Positions 45,698-54,044 of a stretch of DNA of 64,000 nt are shown here, one piece after another. Position 1 is the first letter of the stretch, and each line of letters starts with the position of its first letter. Position numbers and translations under genes: made by a program. Source of the stretch: Calothrix sp. NIES-2100 (lineage in GTDB: Bacteria; Cyanobacteriota; Cyanobacteriia; Cyanobacteriales; Nostocaceae); the NCBI RefSeq assembly GCF_002368195.1, contig NZ_AP018178.1, positions 310,001-374,000 on the forward strand. Direction: 5' to 3'. The notes under the pieces are model-generated. The model worked only from the letters and a program-made list of their open reading frames with translations, made no database searches and had not been told where the DNA came from.

Positions 45698-46930
45698 ATG
45701 ATTGTTTACGAGTTCAAAGTTAAGGGAAAAGAAAAGCAATATCGCGCTATTGATGAGGCTATTCGGGCGTCACAATTCATTCAAAATAAGTGCTTGCGCT
45801 ACTGGATGGATAGCAAGGATTCAAAAGTAGATAAGTATGCTTTGAATAAATATTGCGCCGTATTAGCGAATCTATTCCCCTTTGCCGATGAACTCAACTC
45901 AATGGCTAGGCAATCTGCTGCTGAGCGTTCTTGGAGTGCAATAGCTCGGTTTTACGACAACTGCAAGAAAAAAGTTAAGGGCAAGAAGGGTTTTCCAAAG
46001 TTTAAGAAAAACTGCCGTTCTGTGGAATATAAATCCACTGGGTGGAAACTATCTCTTACTCGTAAAGCCATAACTTTCTCAGATAAAAAAGGTATTGGAA
46101 CTCTCAAATTAAAGGGAACCTACGACCTTAATTACTATGATATCAAGCTTTTTAAGCGTGTGCGTTTAGTACGTCGTGCCGATGGTTACTACGCTCAATT
46201 TGCAATTGATGTTGATGTCAAAGTAGAAAGTCAACCTACTAATCAGGTTGTAGGTATTGACTTGGGCTTGAAGTACTTCATTGCTGACAACAAAGGCAAT
46301 GTGGAACCATCACCCCAGTTTTACCGTAAATCAGAAAAACATCTTATACGAGCTAACCGCAAGAAATCCAAAAAGTTCAGATCTCAGAAGAAAAAAGCTC
46401 TTCTCAGGCAATCCAACAATTACCACAAAGCTAGAAATAGATATCAAAGGAAGCATTTAAAAGTAAGTAGGCAACGAAAAGAGTACTGCAAGAGATTAGC
46501 GTACTCCGTCATCCAATCTAACGATTTGGTAGCCTATGAAGATTTGAATGTGAAGGGTTTGGTACGTAATCGACATCTAGCTAAATCCATTAGTGATGCT
46601 GGTTGGTACACTTTCAGGCAATGGTTAGAATATTTTGGTCATAAATATGGAAAGGTGACGGTTGCAGTTCCTCCCTACAATACAAGCCAAAATTGTTCTA
46701 AGTGTGGACAGAAGGTGAAAAAGTCTCTGTCTACCAGAACCCATGTTTGCCCTCATTGCGGGTACGTGGAAGATAGAGATATCAACGCAGCTATCAACAT
46801 TTTGAGACTAGGACTCAGTACCGTGGGGCACACGGAAACTTACGCTACAGGAGATTTGCCCTCTTGGGCGGTTGGCGCAAGCCTGCTGTCTAACGGCTTT
46901 TCTATGAATGTAGAATCCCCTCACCTTTAG
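45698..46930 (+). CDS. tnpB: RNA-guided nuclease TnpB
   Basis: TnpB nucleases cut DNA matching the guide made from the element's right end and promote retention after excision. The 410-residue protein has an intact RuvC site: Asp in GIDLGLKYF, Glu in AYEDLNVKGL and Asp in DRDINAAINILR. The zinc finger CSKCGQ ... CPHCGY is complete. The C-terminal tail overlaps the expected guide RNA region. No frameshift is seen, so the nuclease could be active. Confidence 0.93.
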   Translation: MIVYEFKVKGKEKQYRAIDEAIRASQFIQNKCLRYWMDSKDSKVDKYALNKYCAVLANLFPFADELNSMARQSAAERSWSAIARFYDNCKKKVKGKKGFPKFKKNCRSVEYKSTGWKLSLTRKAITFSDKKGIGTLKLKGTYDLNYYDIKLFKRVRLVRRADGYYAQFAIDVDVKVESQPTNQVVGIDLGLKYFIADNKGNVEPSPQFYRKSEKHLIRANRKKSKKFRSQKKKALLRQSNNYHKARNRYQRKHLKVSRQRKEYCKRLAYSVIQSNDLVAYEDLNVKGLVRNRHLAKSISDAGWYTFRQWLEYFGHKYGKVTVAVPPYNTSQNCSKCGQKVKKSLSTRTHVCPHCGYVEDRDINAAINILRLGLSTVGHTETYATGDLPSWAVGASLLSNGFSMNVESPHL

Positions 46931-46948
46931 GTAGGGGAGTGTCAAATT
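46820..46948 (+). ncRNA. Predicted omega RNA (guide) region of TnpB
   Basis: By analogy with characterised IS605-type elements, the guide RNA scaffold overlaps the tnpB 3' end and the right-end hairpin at 46917-46937, and the guide begins just past AGTGTCAA. The extent is inferred, not seen. The guide would then match the flank starting ATTTTAAAATACC. Confidence 0.4.
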
Positions 46949-48087
46949 TTAAAATACCAATTACGGCTATACATTAAATAAAGCATCAGCCACCAAAAAC
47001 ATACGGTGGCGATCGCAAATAACAAGGAACCATTCAACGCACCAGCCCAAGGTTTAAACAATTGTTGGTAAATCCAAGTATATGTGGTTGGTGCATTACT
47101 CCCACTACCAACGTGAGTTTTAATTAATATTCTGGCCAAGAAGCCAGAACCAACAAAAGCGAAGATAGCATTTAATCCCATCACTTCCAAGGGAAAGCCT
47201 AACCGCTGGAAACCGCGTACTTCGATTAATTCATAACAAGCAGCTAGCAATAACAGTGCAAAACCAGCAGTGAAGATGACATAAGAACTTGTCCACAATT
47301 GTTTGTTGATGGGGAAGACAAACCCCCACAAATGCCCGACTAATACGCAACTGATGCCGACAATCGCTAAACTGATGCTGGTACGGCTTTGGCGAGGTTG
47401 GGAACGCAGCCATTCCCCAGTAAAATAACCTGCAATCACGGTAACCACAGCAGGTAAGGTACTCAATAAACCCTCTGGATCGAATCCTTTCCCCCCTAAT
47501 AGGTGTTGCTGTCCTAAAATTAAGCGATCGATGTAGCCTACCAAATTACCTTCGGGTGTCAAGTTACCAGCACCATAACCAGGAACAGGAATGAATTGCA
47601 TTGCTAACCAGTAGCCAACAAGCAAAATTGCCGCTAATATCCATAAAGCACGACGCTCAAAGTTGAGAACAGCGATCGCGCTAATTAGATAAGCTAGGCT
47701 AATTCGTTGCAATACCCCCATAATCCGAATCGTGGCAAACTTAGAAACTGGCGCACCATTCAGCCAGAAATCGAGAGTTAGGGAAAATAACGCCAAAAAT
47801 AACCCCAAGCCAAATAAAATTAAAGCCCTCCGCCCAATTCGCCAGTAAACCGCCCTCGTAGGACGATTTTCTTTAGTATATTTGGCTAGGGAAAAAGGCA
47901 TCGCTGCACCGACAATGAATAAAAAGAACGGAAATATTAAATCTGTGGGTGTACAACCGTTCCACTCGGCGTGATCCAGCGGCGGATAGATATAATCCCA
48001 ACTGCCAGGATTATTGACTAGAATCATTGAGGCGATCGCAATCCCGCGAAATACATCTAAAGATTTCAGACGTTGAGGTAGAGTCAA
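46942..48087 (-). CDS. HGSNAT/NagX-like membrane acyltransferase (DUF5009)
   Basis: The roughly 381-residue protein starts LTLPQRLKSLDVFRGIAIASMILVNNPGSW, the hallmark of heparan-alpha-glucosaminide N-acetyltransferase-like proteins, and has about ten membrane helices (IFPFFLFIVGAAMPFSL, ALWILAAILLVGYWLAMQF and others). They transfer acetyl groups to amino sugars across the membrane. I choose TTG 48087 because GGAG lies 7 bases upstream; the frame extends to a TTG at 48213 through non-conserved sequence. The stop codon overlaps the end of the TnpB element. Confidence 0.85.
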   Translation of the reverse strand: MTLPQRLKSLDVFRGIAIASMILVNNPGSWDYIYPPLDHAEWNGCTPTDLIFPFFLFIVGAAMPFSLAKYTKENRPTRAVYWRIGRRALILFGLGLFLALFSLTLDFWLNGAPVSKFATIRIMGVLQRISLAYLISAIAVLNFERRALWILAAILLVGYWLAMQFIPVPGYGAGNLTPEGNLVGYIDRLILGQQHLLGGKGFDPEGLLSTLPAVVTVIAGYFTGEWLRSQPRQSRTSISLAIVGISCVLVGHLWGFVFPINKQLWTSSYVIFTAGFALLLLAACYELIEVRGFQRLGFPLEVMGLNAIFAFVGSGFLARILIKTHVGSGSNAPTTYTWIYQQLFKPWAGALNGSLLFAIATVCFWWLMLYLMYSRNWYFKI

Positions 48088-48326
48088 TTGCTTACTCCAA
48101 AAGTTTATCAAGAAAGGCAGAGGGTAGAAACTACAAGGGATTTGTCCTTTGTGTTGAATACCTGAACGATCTGCACACAGTTCGATACCAAGGCGGTTTA
48201 AAACCTCCACCAAATTAAAAATTTAGGCTGCTTTTTCAGGAGGGGTTTGAATACTATAGCTGAAAAGAATTTTCTGCTTTACCTGCAACAGCGGCGTTGA
48301 TTTTTCTTAAAACTTTACTGTATCTG

Positions 48327-49874
48327 ATGTCCACTTACTTAAAAGCAACTTTTCTGGGCGGATTACTACTACTAGTTACCCCCTCTTTCTCTGTCCAGTC
48401 TACAGAAATTTCCCACCCCATATCTCTCCCCCCTTCCCCAACACGGGAGTTTCGCGGTGTGTGGATTGCGTCTGTAGCTAATATTGATTGGCCTTCCCGT
48501 CCAGGATTGACAACAGTACAACAGCAAGCGGAACTGATAGCGATGCTGGATCGTGCTGTCGCCTTAAAGCTGAATGCAGTCATTTTACAGGTACGCCCCG
48601 CTGCTGATGCACTTTACGCCTCTAGTTATGAACCTTGGTCGGAATTTTTAACCGGAGAGATGGGAAAAGCACCATCACCTGATTACGATCCCCTAGCTTT
48701 TGCTGTCGAAGAAGCACATAAACGCGGTATAGAATTACACGCTTGGTTTAATCCCTACCGCGCCCGTCATCCTGAATCCAAATCCCCAATGGCGGCGAAC
48801 CATGTCAGCAAACTTCATCCCCAATGGGTGAAGCAATATGGTAAGTATCTTTGGCTAGATCCTGGCGAACCAGAAGTTCAGGATTACACAGTCAACGTCA
48901 TTATGGATGTGGTCAAACGCTACGACATAGACGGAGTTCATCTTGACGATTATTTTTATCCGTATCCAGAACGCGATCGCAATCGGCGGGCGATCGATTT
49001 TCCCGACGCACCCAGTTGGCAAAAATACCTGCAATCAGGGGGAACACTTAAGCGTGATGACTGGCGACGGGAAAACATTAATACATTAGTGCAACGACTC
49101 TATCAAGCAATCAAAAAAGAAAAACCTTGGGTAAAGTTTGGTATTAGTCCCTTTGGCATTTGGCGTCCGGGCTACCCGGCGCAGACAATGAATAGTAATG
49201 GCGGTGGATCTTTCGATGCGTACCAGGAGATATATGCTGATTCTCGCCAATGGTTAGTTAAGGGGTGGATAGACTATTTTGCGCCGCAGTTGTATTGGAA
49301 AATTGAGAAAACACAACAAAGTTATCCAGTTTTGCTGAGTTGGTGGCTGAAACAGAACCCACTAGGAAGACATATTTGGCCGGGTAATTATACTAGTCGA
49401 GTAGGCGATCGCACTTCCGCAGCTTGGCCAGCAAATGAAATTCTCTATCAGATTAAGATAACGCGAGGTTTTACCGGAGCAACGGGTAACATTCACTACA
49501 GTATAAAGCCTTTAATGCAAAACCGCGATCGCATTGCCGATTTGCTACAAAAGGAAACTTACTCAACTCCCGCACTAGTTCCCGCTTCTCCCTGGTTAGA
49601 CACGACACCACCGCCGCAACCGGCACTGAAAATTGAGCGAGATGCAACTACGGGTAAAATCAACAAACTCACCTGGGAATCTACAGGACAAGAAAAGGTC
49701 TGGTTGTGGGTAATGCAGACTAAGACAGGTAATCAGTGGAGTACAAAAATCTTCCCTGGATCGCAAACTTCCTACTTATTTAATAGCCAGGATTCTCCAT
49801 CACAAATTGATAGTGTAGCGTTATCCGCAGTCAATCGCTACAGTACTCAGGGACAACCTGCAATTGGCAATTAA
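48327..49874 (+). CDS. Glycoside hydrolase-like protein, DUF187/GHL10 (DigH-type)
   Basis: The 515-residue protein from ATG 48327 has a signal peptide (LKATFLGGLLLLVTPSFSVQS) and the GHL10 core: REFRGVWIASVANIDWPSRPG, AVILQVRPAADALY, GIELHAWFNPYRARH and DGVHLDDYFYPYP with the likely catalytic acids. Enterobacterial DigH cuts denuded peptidoglycan glycan strands; a similar cell-wall role is likely. A C-terminal fibronectin/Ig-like domain ends the protein. Confidence 0.9.
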   Translation: MSTYLKATFLGGLLLLVTPSFSVQSTEISHPISLPPSPTREFRGVWIASVANIDWPSRPGLTTVQQQAELIAMLDRAVALKLNAVILQVRPAADALYASSYEPWSEFLTGEMGKAPSPDYDPLAFAVEEAHKRGIELHAWFNPYRARHPESKSPMAANHVSKLHPQWVKQYGKYLWLDPGEPEVQDYTVNVIMDVVKRYDIDGVHLDDYFYPYPERDRNRRAIDFPDAPSWQKYLQSGGTLKRDDWRRENINTLVQRLYQAIKKEKPWVKFGISPFGIWRPGYPAQTMNSNGGGSFDAYQEIYADSRQWLVKGWIDYFAPQLYWKIEKTQQSYPVLLSWWLKQNPLGRHIWPGNYTSRVGDRTSAAWPANEILYQIKITRGFTGATGNIHYSIKPLMQNRDRIADLLQKETYSTPALVPASPWLDTTPPPQPALKIERDATTGKINKLTWESTGQEKVWLWVMQTKTGNQWSTKIFPGSQTSYLFNSQDSPSQIDSVALSAVNRYSTQGQPAIGN

Positions 49875-50242
49875 ATAAGATTCGTTAACAACAAGATCCC
49901 CGACTTCTTAAAGGATACTGCTGGCGAATCAGGGGTAATACGCTGATCCCTTAATCCCGCCGTCACCATAGAATGGTGCGGCTAATCTAACAAAGCCCAC
50001 CTACCCTTCGGGAACGTGGGCTAAGAAAATTTAGCCCACGTTCGCGAAGCGTTCCGCAGGAAAGGTGGGCTTTGTAGCGATAGCCCCAGGCTTCCAGCCT
50101 GCGGGCGTTATTTCGGGTATGCGAGAGAACTTTTTGCTCTAAATTGAGGGGTCAAACCCACCATTCGCCAGATCAGTTGCACTTCTTCCATAACGGTAAA
50201 AAGCTTTAAAATCTATGCTGTATAAGTAATTACCAACTAAAA
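49875..50242. other. Intergenic region with palindromic repeats
   Basis: A half GATCCCCGACTTCTT repeat at 49895 is followed by a large palindrome at 49991-50074. The latter's arms are CAAAGCCCACCT/AGGTGGGCTTTG outside and CGTGGGCTA/TAGCCCACG inside. No ORF is supported. Confidence 0.7.
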
Positions 50243-51733
50243 ATGAAACTTATCCCGAAGGGTTGCTGCATCGTTTTACAGATGTTAGCAACAGTGGCTT
50301 TAGCTACACCTGTAATGGCAGAAATCGTCAAGATTGATCTGCTACAACTCAATGACATCTACGAGATTACGCCAGTGGAAGGGGGAACTCGCGGCGGTTT
50401 GGCGCGTGTGGCTACACTAAGACAACAACTTTCCCAAATCAACCCGCGTATCTACACGATAATAGCTGGTGATTTTTTTAGCCCTTCGGCTTTAGGATCT
50501 GCCAAAATTAACGGTATACCACTAGCCGGTCAGCAAATGGTAGCGGTGATGAATGCTGTCGGGTTTGACTATGCGACTTTTGGTAATCATGAATTTGACA
50601 TACCAGAAAAGCTTTTCTATCAACGGTTGCAAGAATCTCGTTTTCGCTGGGTTTCGAGTAATGTATCTGATAGTAAAGGGCAGCCGTTCCCAGGTGTGCC
50701 GCGCGCAATAATATTTAATGTCAAAGGCGATCGCGGTGCTATCGTCAGGGTAGGGTTAATCGGTCTGACTATCAATAGTAACCGAGAGAATTACGTTAGT
50801 TATACCGATCCGATCGCAACAGCGAAGCAGCAAGTTCAGGCACTCAAGGGGAAAGTTGATATTATAGTGGCGATTACCCATCTTTCTATAGAGAGCGATC
50901 GCCTACTAGCAGAAACTGTACCAGAAATCGACATCATTCTTGGCGGTCACGAGCATGAAAATATTCAACAATGGCGGGGTAGAGATTTTACACCAATTTT
51001 TAAAGCCGATGCGAATGCGCGTACAGTTTACCTGCATCAATTAAGTTACGACACTATCAAAAAAAGCCTGCAAATTAATTCTCGACTCATACCAATTACC
51101 GACAAAATTCCCGATGAACCGAAAACAGCAAAGGTAGTTCAGGAATGGGTAGAAAGAGGTTACCAAGCATTTCGCGCCAATGGTTTTGAACCAAATCAAG
51201 AAATTGCCAAATTACCAATAGCTTTAGATGGTTTAGAATCTAGTGTCCGTAATAAATCCACCAAGCTAACAGATTTAATTGCAGCAGCGATGTTAAAGGA
51301 AGTTCCGGAAGCAGATTTAGCTGTATTTAATGGTGGTTCAATTCGGATTGATGATGTCATTCCACCAGGCCCAATGACCCAATATGATGTAATTCGGATA
51401 TTACCTTTTGGTGGTAAAGTTGTGGCAATAGAGATAAATGGTACGCTCTTAAAAAGAGTATTAGAGCAAGGACAAGCTAATAAAGGTAATGGTGGCTACT
51501 TGCATACAGCCAAAGTTACTCAAGAATCCAGTTCCGGAAATTGGTTAATTAACGGTCAACCTCTGGAGGCTAACAAAACTTACAAAGTTGCTACTACAGA
51601 ATTTTTAATCAGTGGTAAAGAGAAAGGATTAGATTTCTTCAATCTGCAACAACCGGGAATTAAGTTAATTGCAGAAAAACGGGATATTCGGTTAACAGTA
51701 ATTGATCAATTGAAGCGTCAAGCTAATAATTAA
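50243..51733 (+). CDS. 5'-nucleotidase/UshA-like metallophosphatase, secreted
   Basis: The 496-residue protein has a signal peptide ending ATPVMA (about residue 26). Metallophosphatase motifs follow: LLQLNDIYEI (the usual D-x-H becomes N-D-x-Y), AGDFFSP, FGNHEFD, ITHLSIESD and LGGHEHE. The C-terminal substrate domain carries FNGGSIRIDD and ILPFGGKVV. It probably hydrolyses nucleotides or related esters in the periplasm. Confidence 0.9.
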   Translation: MKLIPKGCCIVLQMLATVALATPVMAEIVKIDLLQLNDIYEITPVEGGTRGGLARVATLRQQLSQINPRIYTIIAGDFFSPSALGSAKINGIPLAGQQMVAVMNAVGFDYATFGNHEFDIPEKLFYQRLQESRFRWVSSNVSDSKGQPFPGVPRAIIFNVKGDRGAIVRVGLIGLTINSNRENYVSYTDPIATAKQQVQALKGKVDIIVAITHLSIESDRLLAETVPEIDIILGGHEHENIQQWRGRDFTPIFKADANARTVYLHQLSYDTIKKSLQINSRLIPITDKIPDEPKTAKVVQEWVERGYQAFRANGFEPNQEIAKLPIALDGLESSVRNKSTKLTDLIAAAMLKEVPEADLAVFNGGSIRIDDVIPPGPMTQYDVIRILPFGGKVVAIEINGTLLKRVLEQGQANKGNGGYLHTAKVTQESSSGNWLINGQPLEANKTYKVATTEFLISGKEKGLDFFNLQQPGIKLIAEKRDIRLTVIDQLKRQANN

Positions 51734-51739
51734 TAATTC

Positions 51740-51788
51740 GTAGTCAGGACTTCAGTCCTGAATCTAACAACACTAAAGTGCTGACTAC
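51740..51788. repeat. Palindromic repeat between convergent genes
   Basis: Outer arms GTAGTCAG/CTGACTAC enclose an inner hairpin CAGGACTTCAGTCCTG and a second AACACTAAAGTGCTGA part. It lies between the 5'-nucleotidase and TPR-kinase stops and could terminate either. Confidence 0.6.
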
Positions 51789-51806
51789 AAATCATCTTTA
51801 AACAGG

Positions 51807-53816
51807 CTAATTTTGCAAATTTCTTATTTCTCTTTGTGCATCTTTATAACTACTTGTTTGTCCTCGCTGTTTAAAGATTTTGGCTGCTTGTTGAAAATCA
51901 GCGATCGCAGTTTTTTTCTCTCCCTGTTTAGCCCGCAACAAACCGCGATTGTAGTAAGCTAAAGCATAGTTAGAATTAACTGCGATCGCTTTTGAGTAAT
52001 CTGCAATTGCTGCTTGTTTATTTCCCCGTTCGAGATGAGTATTACCCCGGTTATTATAAGCGGTAGCATTTTTCGGGTTGAGCTTAATTGCTTCAGTATA
52101 ATCGGCGATTGCACCTTGATAATTACCGACAGAAAAGCGGTGCATCCCTCTATGGATATAACCTATCGATGATTTAGGATTTAACTCTAATACCTTGTTG
52201 TAATCTTCAGTAGCTTCTAAATTTTTGCCTAATTCACTATAAGCATCTCCCCGATTCAGGTAGGCTTCTATATATTTGGGATTAAGCCGAATTGCACTGT
52301 TATAATCTCTGATAGCAAAGTACTTTTGGTTAATAGCAAATTGTGTTAAACCCCTTTGTAAGTAAGCTTTGGCATCATGGGGATTCATCTCAATTGCTGT
52401 ATCAAAATCTTGAATTGCTGCTTGCTTTTGTCTCAGACGACGGCGCAGCATACCCCGCTGTAAATAAGCACCGCTATAGTTGGGTTTAAGAGCGATCGCT
52501 TTGTTAAAATCTGCCATTGCGCCTTGATAATCTTTCAGCTCTACACGAGCCAGACCGCGCCCATAATAAGTATAGTGGTTTTTGGCATTGAGTTGAATTG
52601 CTTTGGTATAGTCGGCGATCGCTTCTTTATATTTTCCTAATTCATAATTAGAAAAGCCTCGGTCATAGTAAGCATTAGCATCTTGAGGATTTAGCTTAAT
52701 TGCAATGCTTGCATCTAATTGGGCTTTTTGGTAATTTCCTAATCGATAAAAAGCATCACCTCGCCGATTGTAAGCTCTAGCATCTTGGGGATTAAGAGCT
52801 ATAACTTGAGTAAAATTCTGTATGGCTTCATTGTAGTGACCTGTTTCATACTTTTCTACTCCCTCCAGATATAATAACTTTGGATCGTCTAGAGGTTTTG
52901 GCATCAAAAAAAACCAAGCTGCTGCACCAACAGTAAGACAGCTAGCTATTCCTGTGAGAATTAACCAAGGTTTTTGATGTTTCTGCTGTTGCTGTTCGGG
53001 TGCGTCATCATGATTATTTAGCTGCTTGAGATCATTTACAACCTCGTTAGCAGACTGATAACGTTTACGATAATCAAAACGCACCATTTTATCGATAATT
53101 TTTGCTAATTCTTTATTAATTTGAGGCATTTGATCTCGCCAAATAATTTCACCAGTCAGGATATTTTTGTCGCTTAGTAATAGAGTTATTTCATTTGCGG
53201 TTAACCCGATAAGTGCAGCGATCGCCACTATTCCTAAAGCATATATATCGCTGTTATATTGCGAGTTACCTTGTAATTGTTCTATCGGTATATATTCGAG
53301 GTTCCCAACAGTAGTAGTGACAATTTCTCTAACAGAACCAAAGTCAACCAAAACTAACTTATGATCTGACTCACGCCGAATAATATTCGTAGGTTTAATG
53401 TCTTGATGAATTACCTCGTAGCTATGTACAAATGCCAAAATTTCTAATACTTCTAATAAGAGACTGATAACTTGGTCTGACTCTAGAGGTGTTCCTAGGA
53501 AAATTTCCTCAGTTAAAGGATTACCAGGAATGAACTCTTGGACTAAGTAAAATTCTTCATTGTCTTCAAAATAAGCAACTAATTTCTGAATTTGATTGTG
53601 TTCCTGAGTTAGTTTTTTTAAGGTTTCTGCTTCACCTGTAAACAAGCGCCGCAGTATATTTAAATCTTGGGGATTGTTATTAGCAGGATGTAGCTGCTTC
53701 AACACAAATTGACTGTTAGGAAGATTAGTATCTTCAACCAAATAGGTTTGAGTCAATTCCTCAGCACTCAGAACCGCCAAGATTCGGTAACGTGCATCCA
53801 GAAGGTGACTATGCAT
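51807..53816 (-). CDS. Ser/Thr kinase-like protein with TPR repeats
   Basis: The 669-residue protein has a kinase domain (about 1-265), one membrane helix (LILTGIASCLTVGAAAWFFL, about residues 284-303) and about ten TPRs to the end. Lys in FVLKQL, HQDIKPTN and DFGSVRE are present, but the glycine loop is VLSAEELTQTYLV without its glycines and the catalytic loop reads HQD for HRD. The C-terminal repeat region is likely outside the cytoplasm or in the lumen and binds proteins. Kinase activity is doubtful. Confidence 0.88.
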   Translation of the reverse strand: MHSHLLDARYRILAVLSAEELTQTYLVEDTNLPNSQFVLKQLHPANNNPQDLNILRRLFTGEAETLKKLTQEHNQIQKLVAYFEDNEEFYLVQEFIPGNPLTEEIFLGTPLESDQVISLLLEVLEILAFVHSYEVIHQDIKPTNIIRRESDHKLVLVDFGSVREIVTTTVGNLEYIPIEQLQGNSQYNSDIYALGIVAIAALIGLTANEITLLLSDKNILTGEIIWRDQMPQINKELAKIIDKMVRFDYRKRYQSANEVVNDLKQLNNHDDAPEQQQQKHQKPWLILTGIASCLTVGAAAWFFLMPKPLDDPKLLYLEGVEKYETGHYNEAIQNFTQVIALNPQDARAYNRRGDAFYRLGNYQKAQLDASIAIKLNPQDANAYYDRGFSNYELGKYKEAIADYTKAIQLNAKNHYTYYGRGLARVELKDYQGAMADFNKAIALKPNYSGAYLQRGMLRRRLRQKQAAIQDFDTAIEMNPHDAKAYLQRGLTQFAINQKYFAIRDYNSAIRLNPKYIEAYLNRGDAYSELGKNLEATEDYNKVLELNPKSSIGYIHRGMHRFSVGNYQGAIADYTEAIKLNPKNATAYNNRGNTHLERGNKQAAIADYSKAIAVNSNYALAYYNRGLLRAKQGEKKTAIADFQQAAKIFKQRGQTSSYKDAQREIRNLQN

Positions 53817-53959
53817 GAAAATAAATATAGTTTTATCCGGAGTTACTCGATTATAGCTTGCGTATTAATACTGAGTAATATTTCTTTGTCTACGAGAAAA
53901 TTCGGAAATGGTCAATGGTCATTAGTCGTTGGTCATTAGACTGTTGACACCAATGTTCA

Positions 53960-53988
53960 AAACCTCTCTCCTACAAGGAGAGAGGTTT
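53960..53988 (-). terminator. Hairpin downstream of the aspartate kinase gene
   Basis: The sequence has 13-bp perfect arms AAACCTCTCTCCT/AGGAGAGAGGTTT with an ACA loop. On the minus strand it is followed by TTTTGAAC. It lies about 57 bases past the aspartate-kinase stop; the T-tract is short, so the call is tentative. Confidence 0.5.
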
Positions 53989-54044
53989 ACCAGAGAGGTC
54001 AGAATATTAAGTTGCACCCAAGCGTTAATTAGGAATTATTTTAA

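Larger units (their letters stand above)
45698..46948 (+). mobile_element. IS605-type element with tnpB only (left end not resolved)
   Basis: A tnpB gene is followed by a typical IS605-type right end: hairpin CCCCTCACCT-TTA-GGTAGGGG (46917-46937) then AGTGTCAA. No tnpA is present, so the element could move only with a transposase in trans. The left boundary lies somewhere in the AT-rich 45540-45697 and cannot be set by eye. Confidence 0.7.

Noticed and set aside
48087..48213. N-terminal extension of the acyltransferase to 48213
   Set aside because: The added residues are not protein-like for this family, and a better TTG with GGAG lies at 48087.
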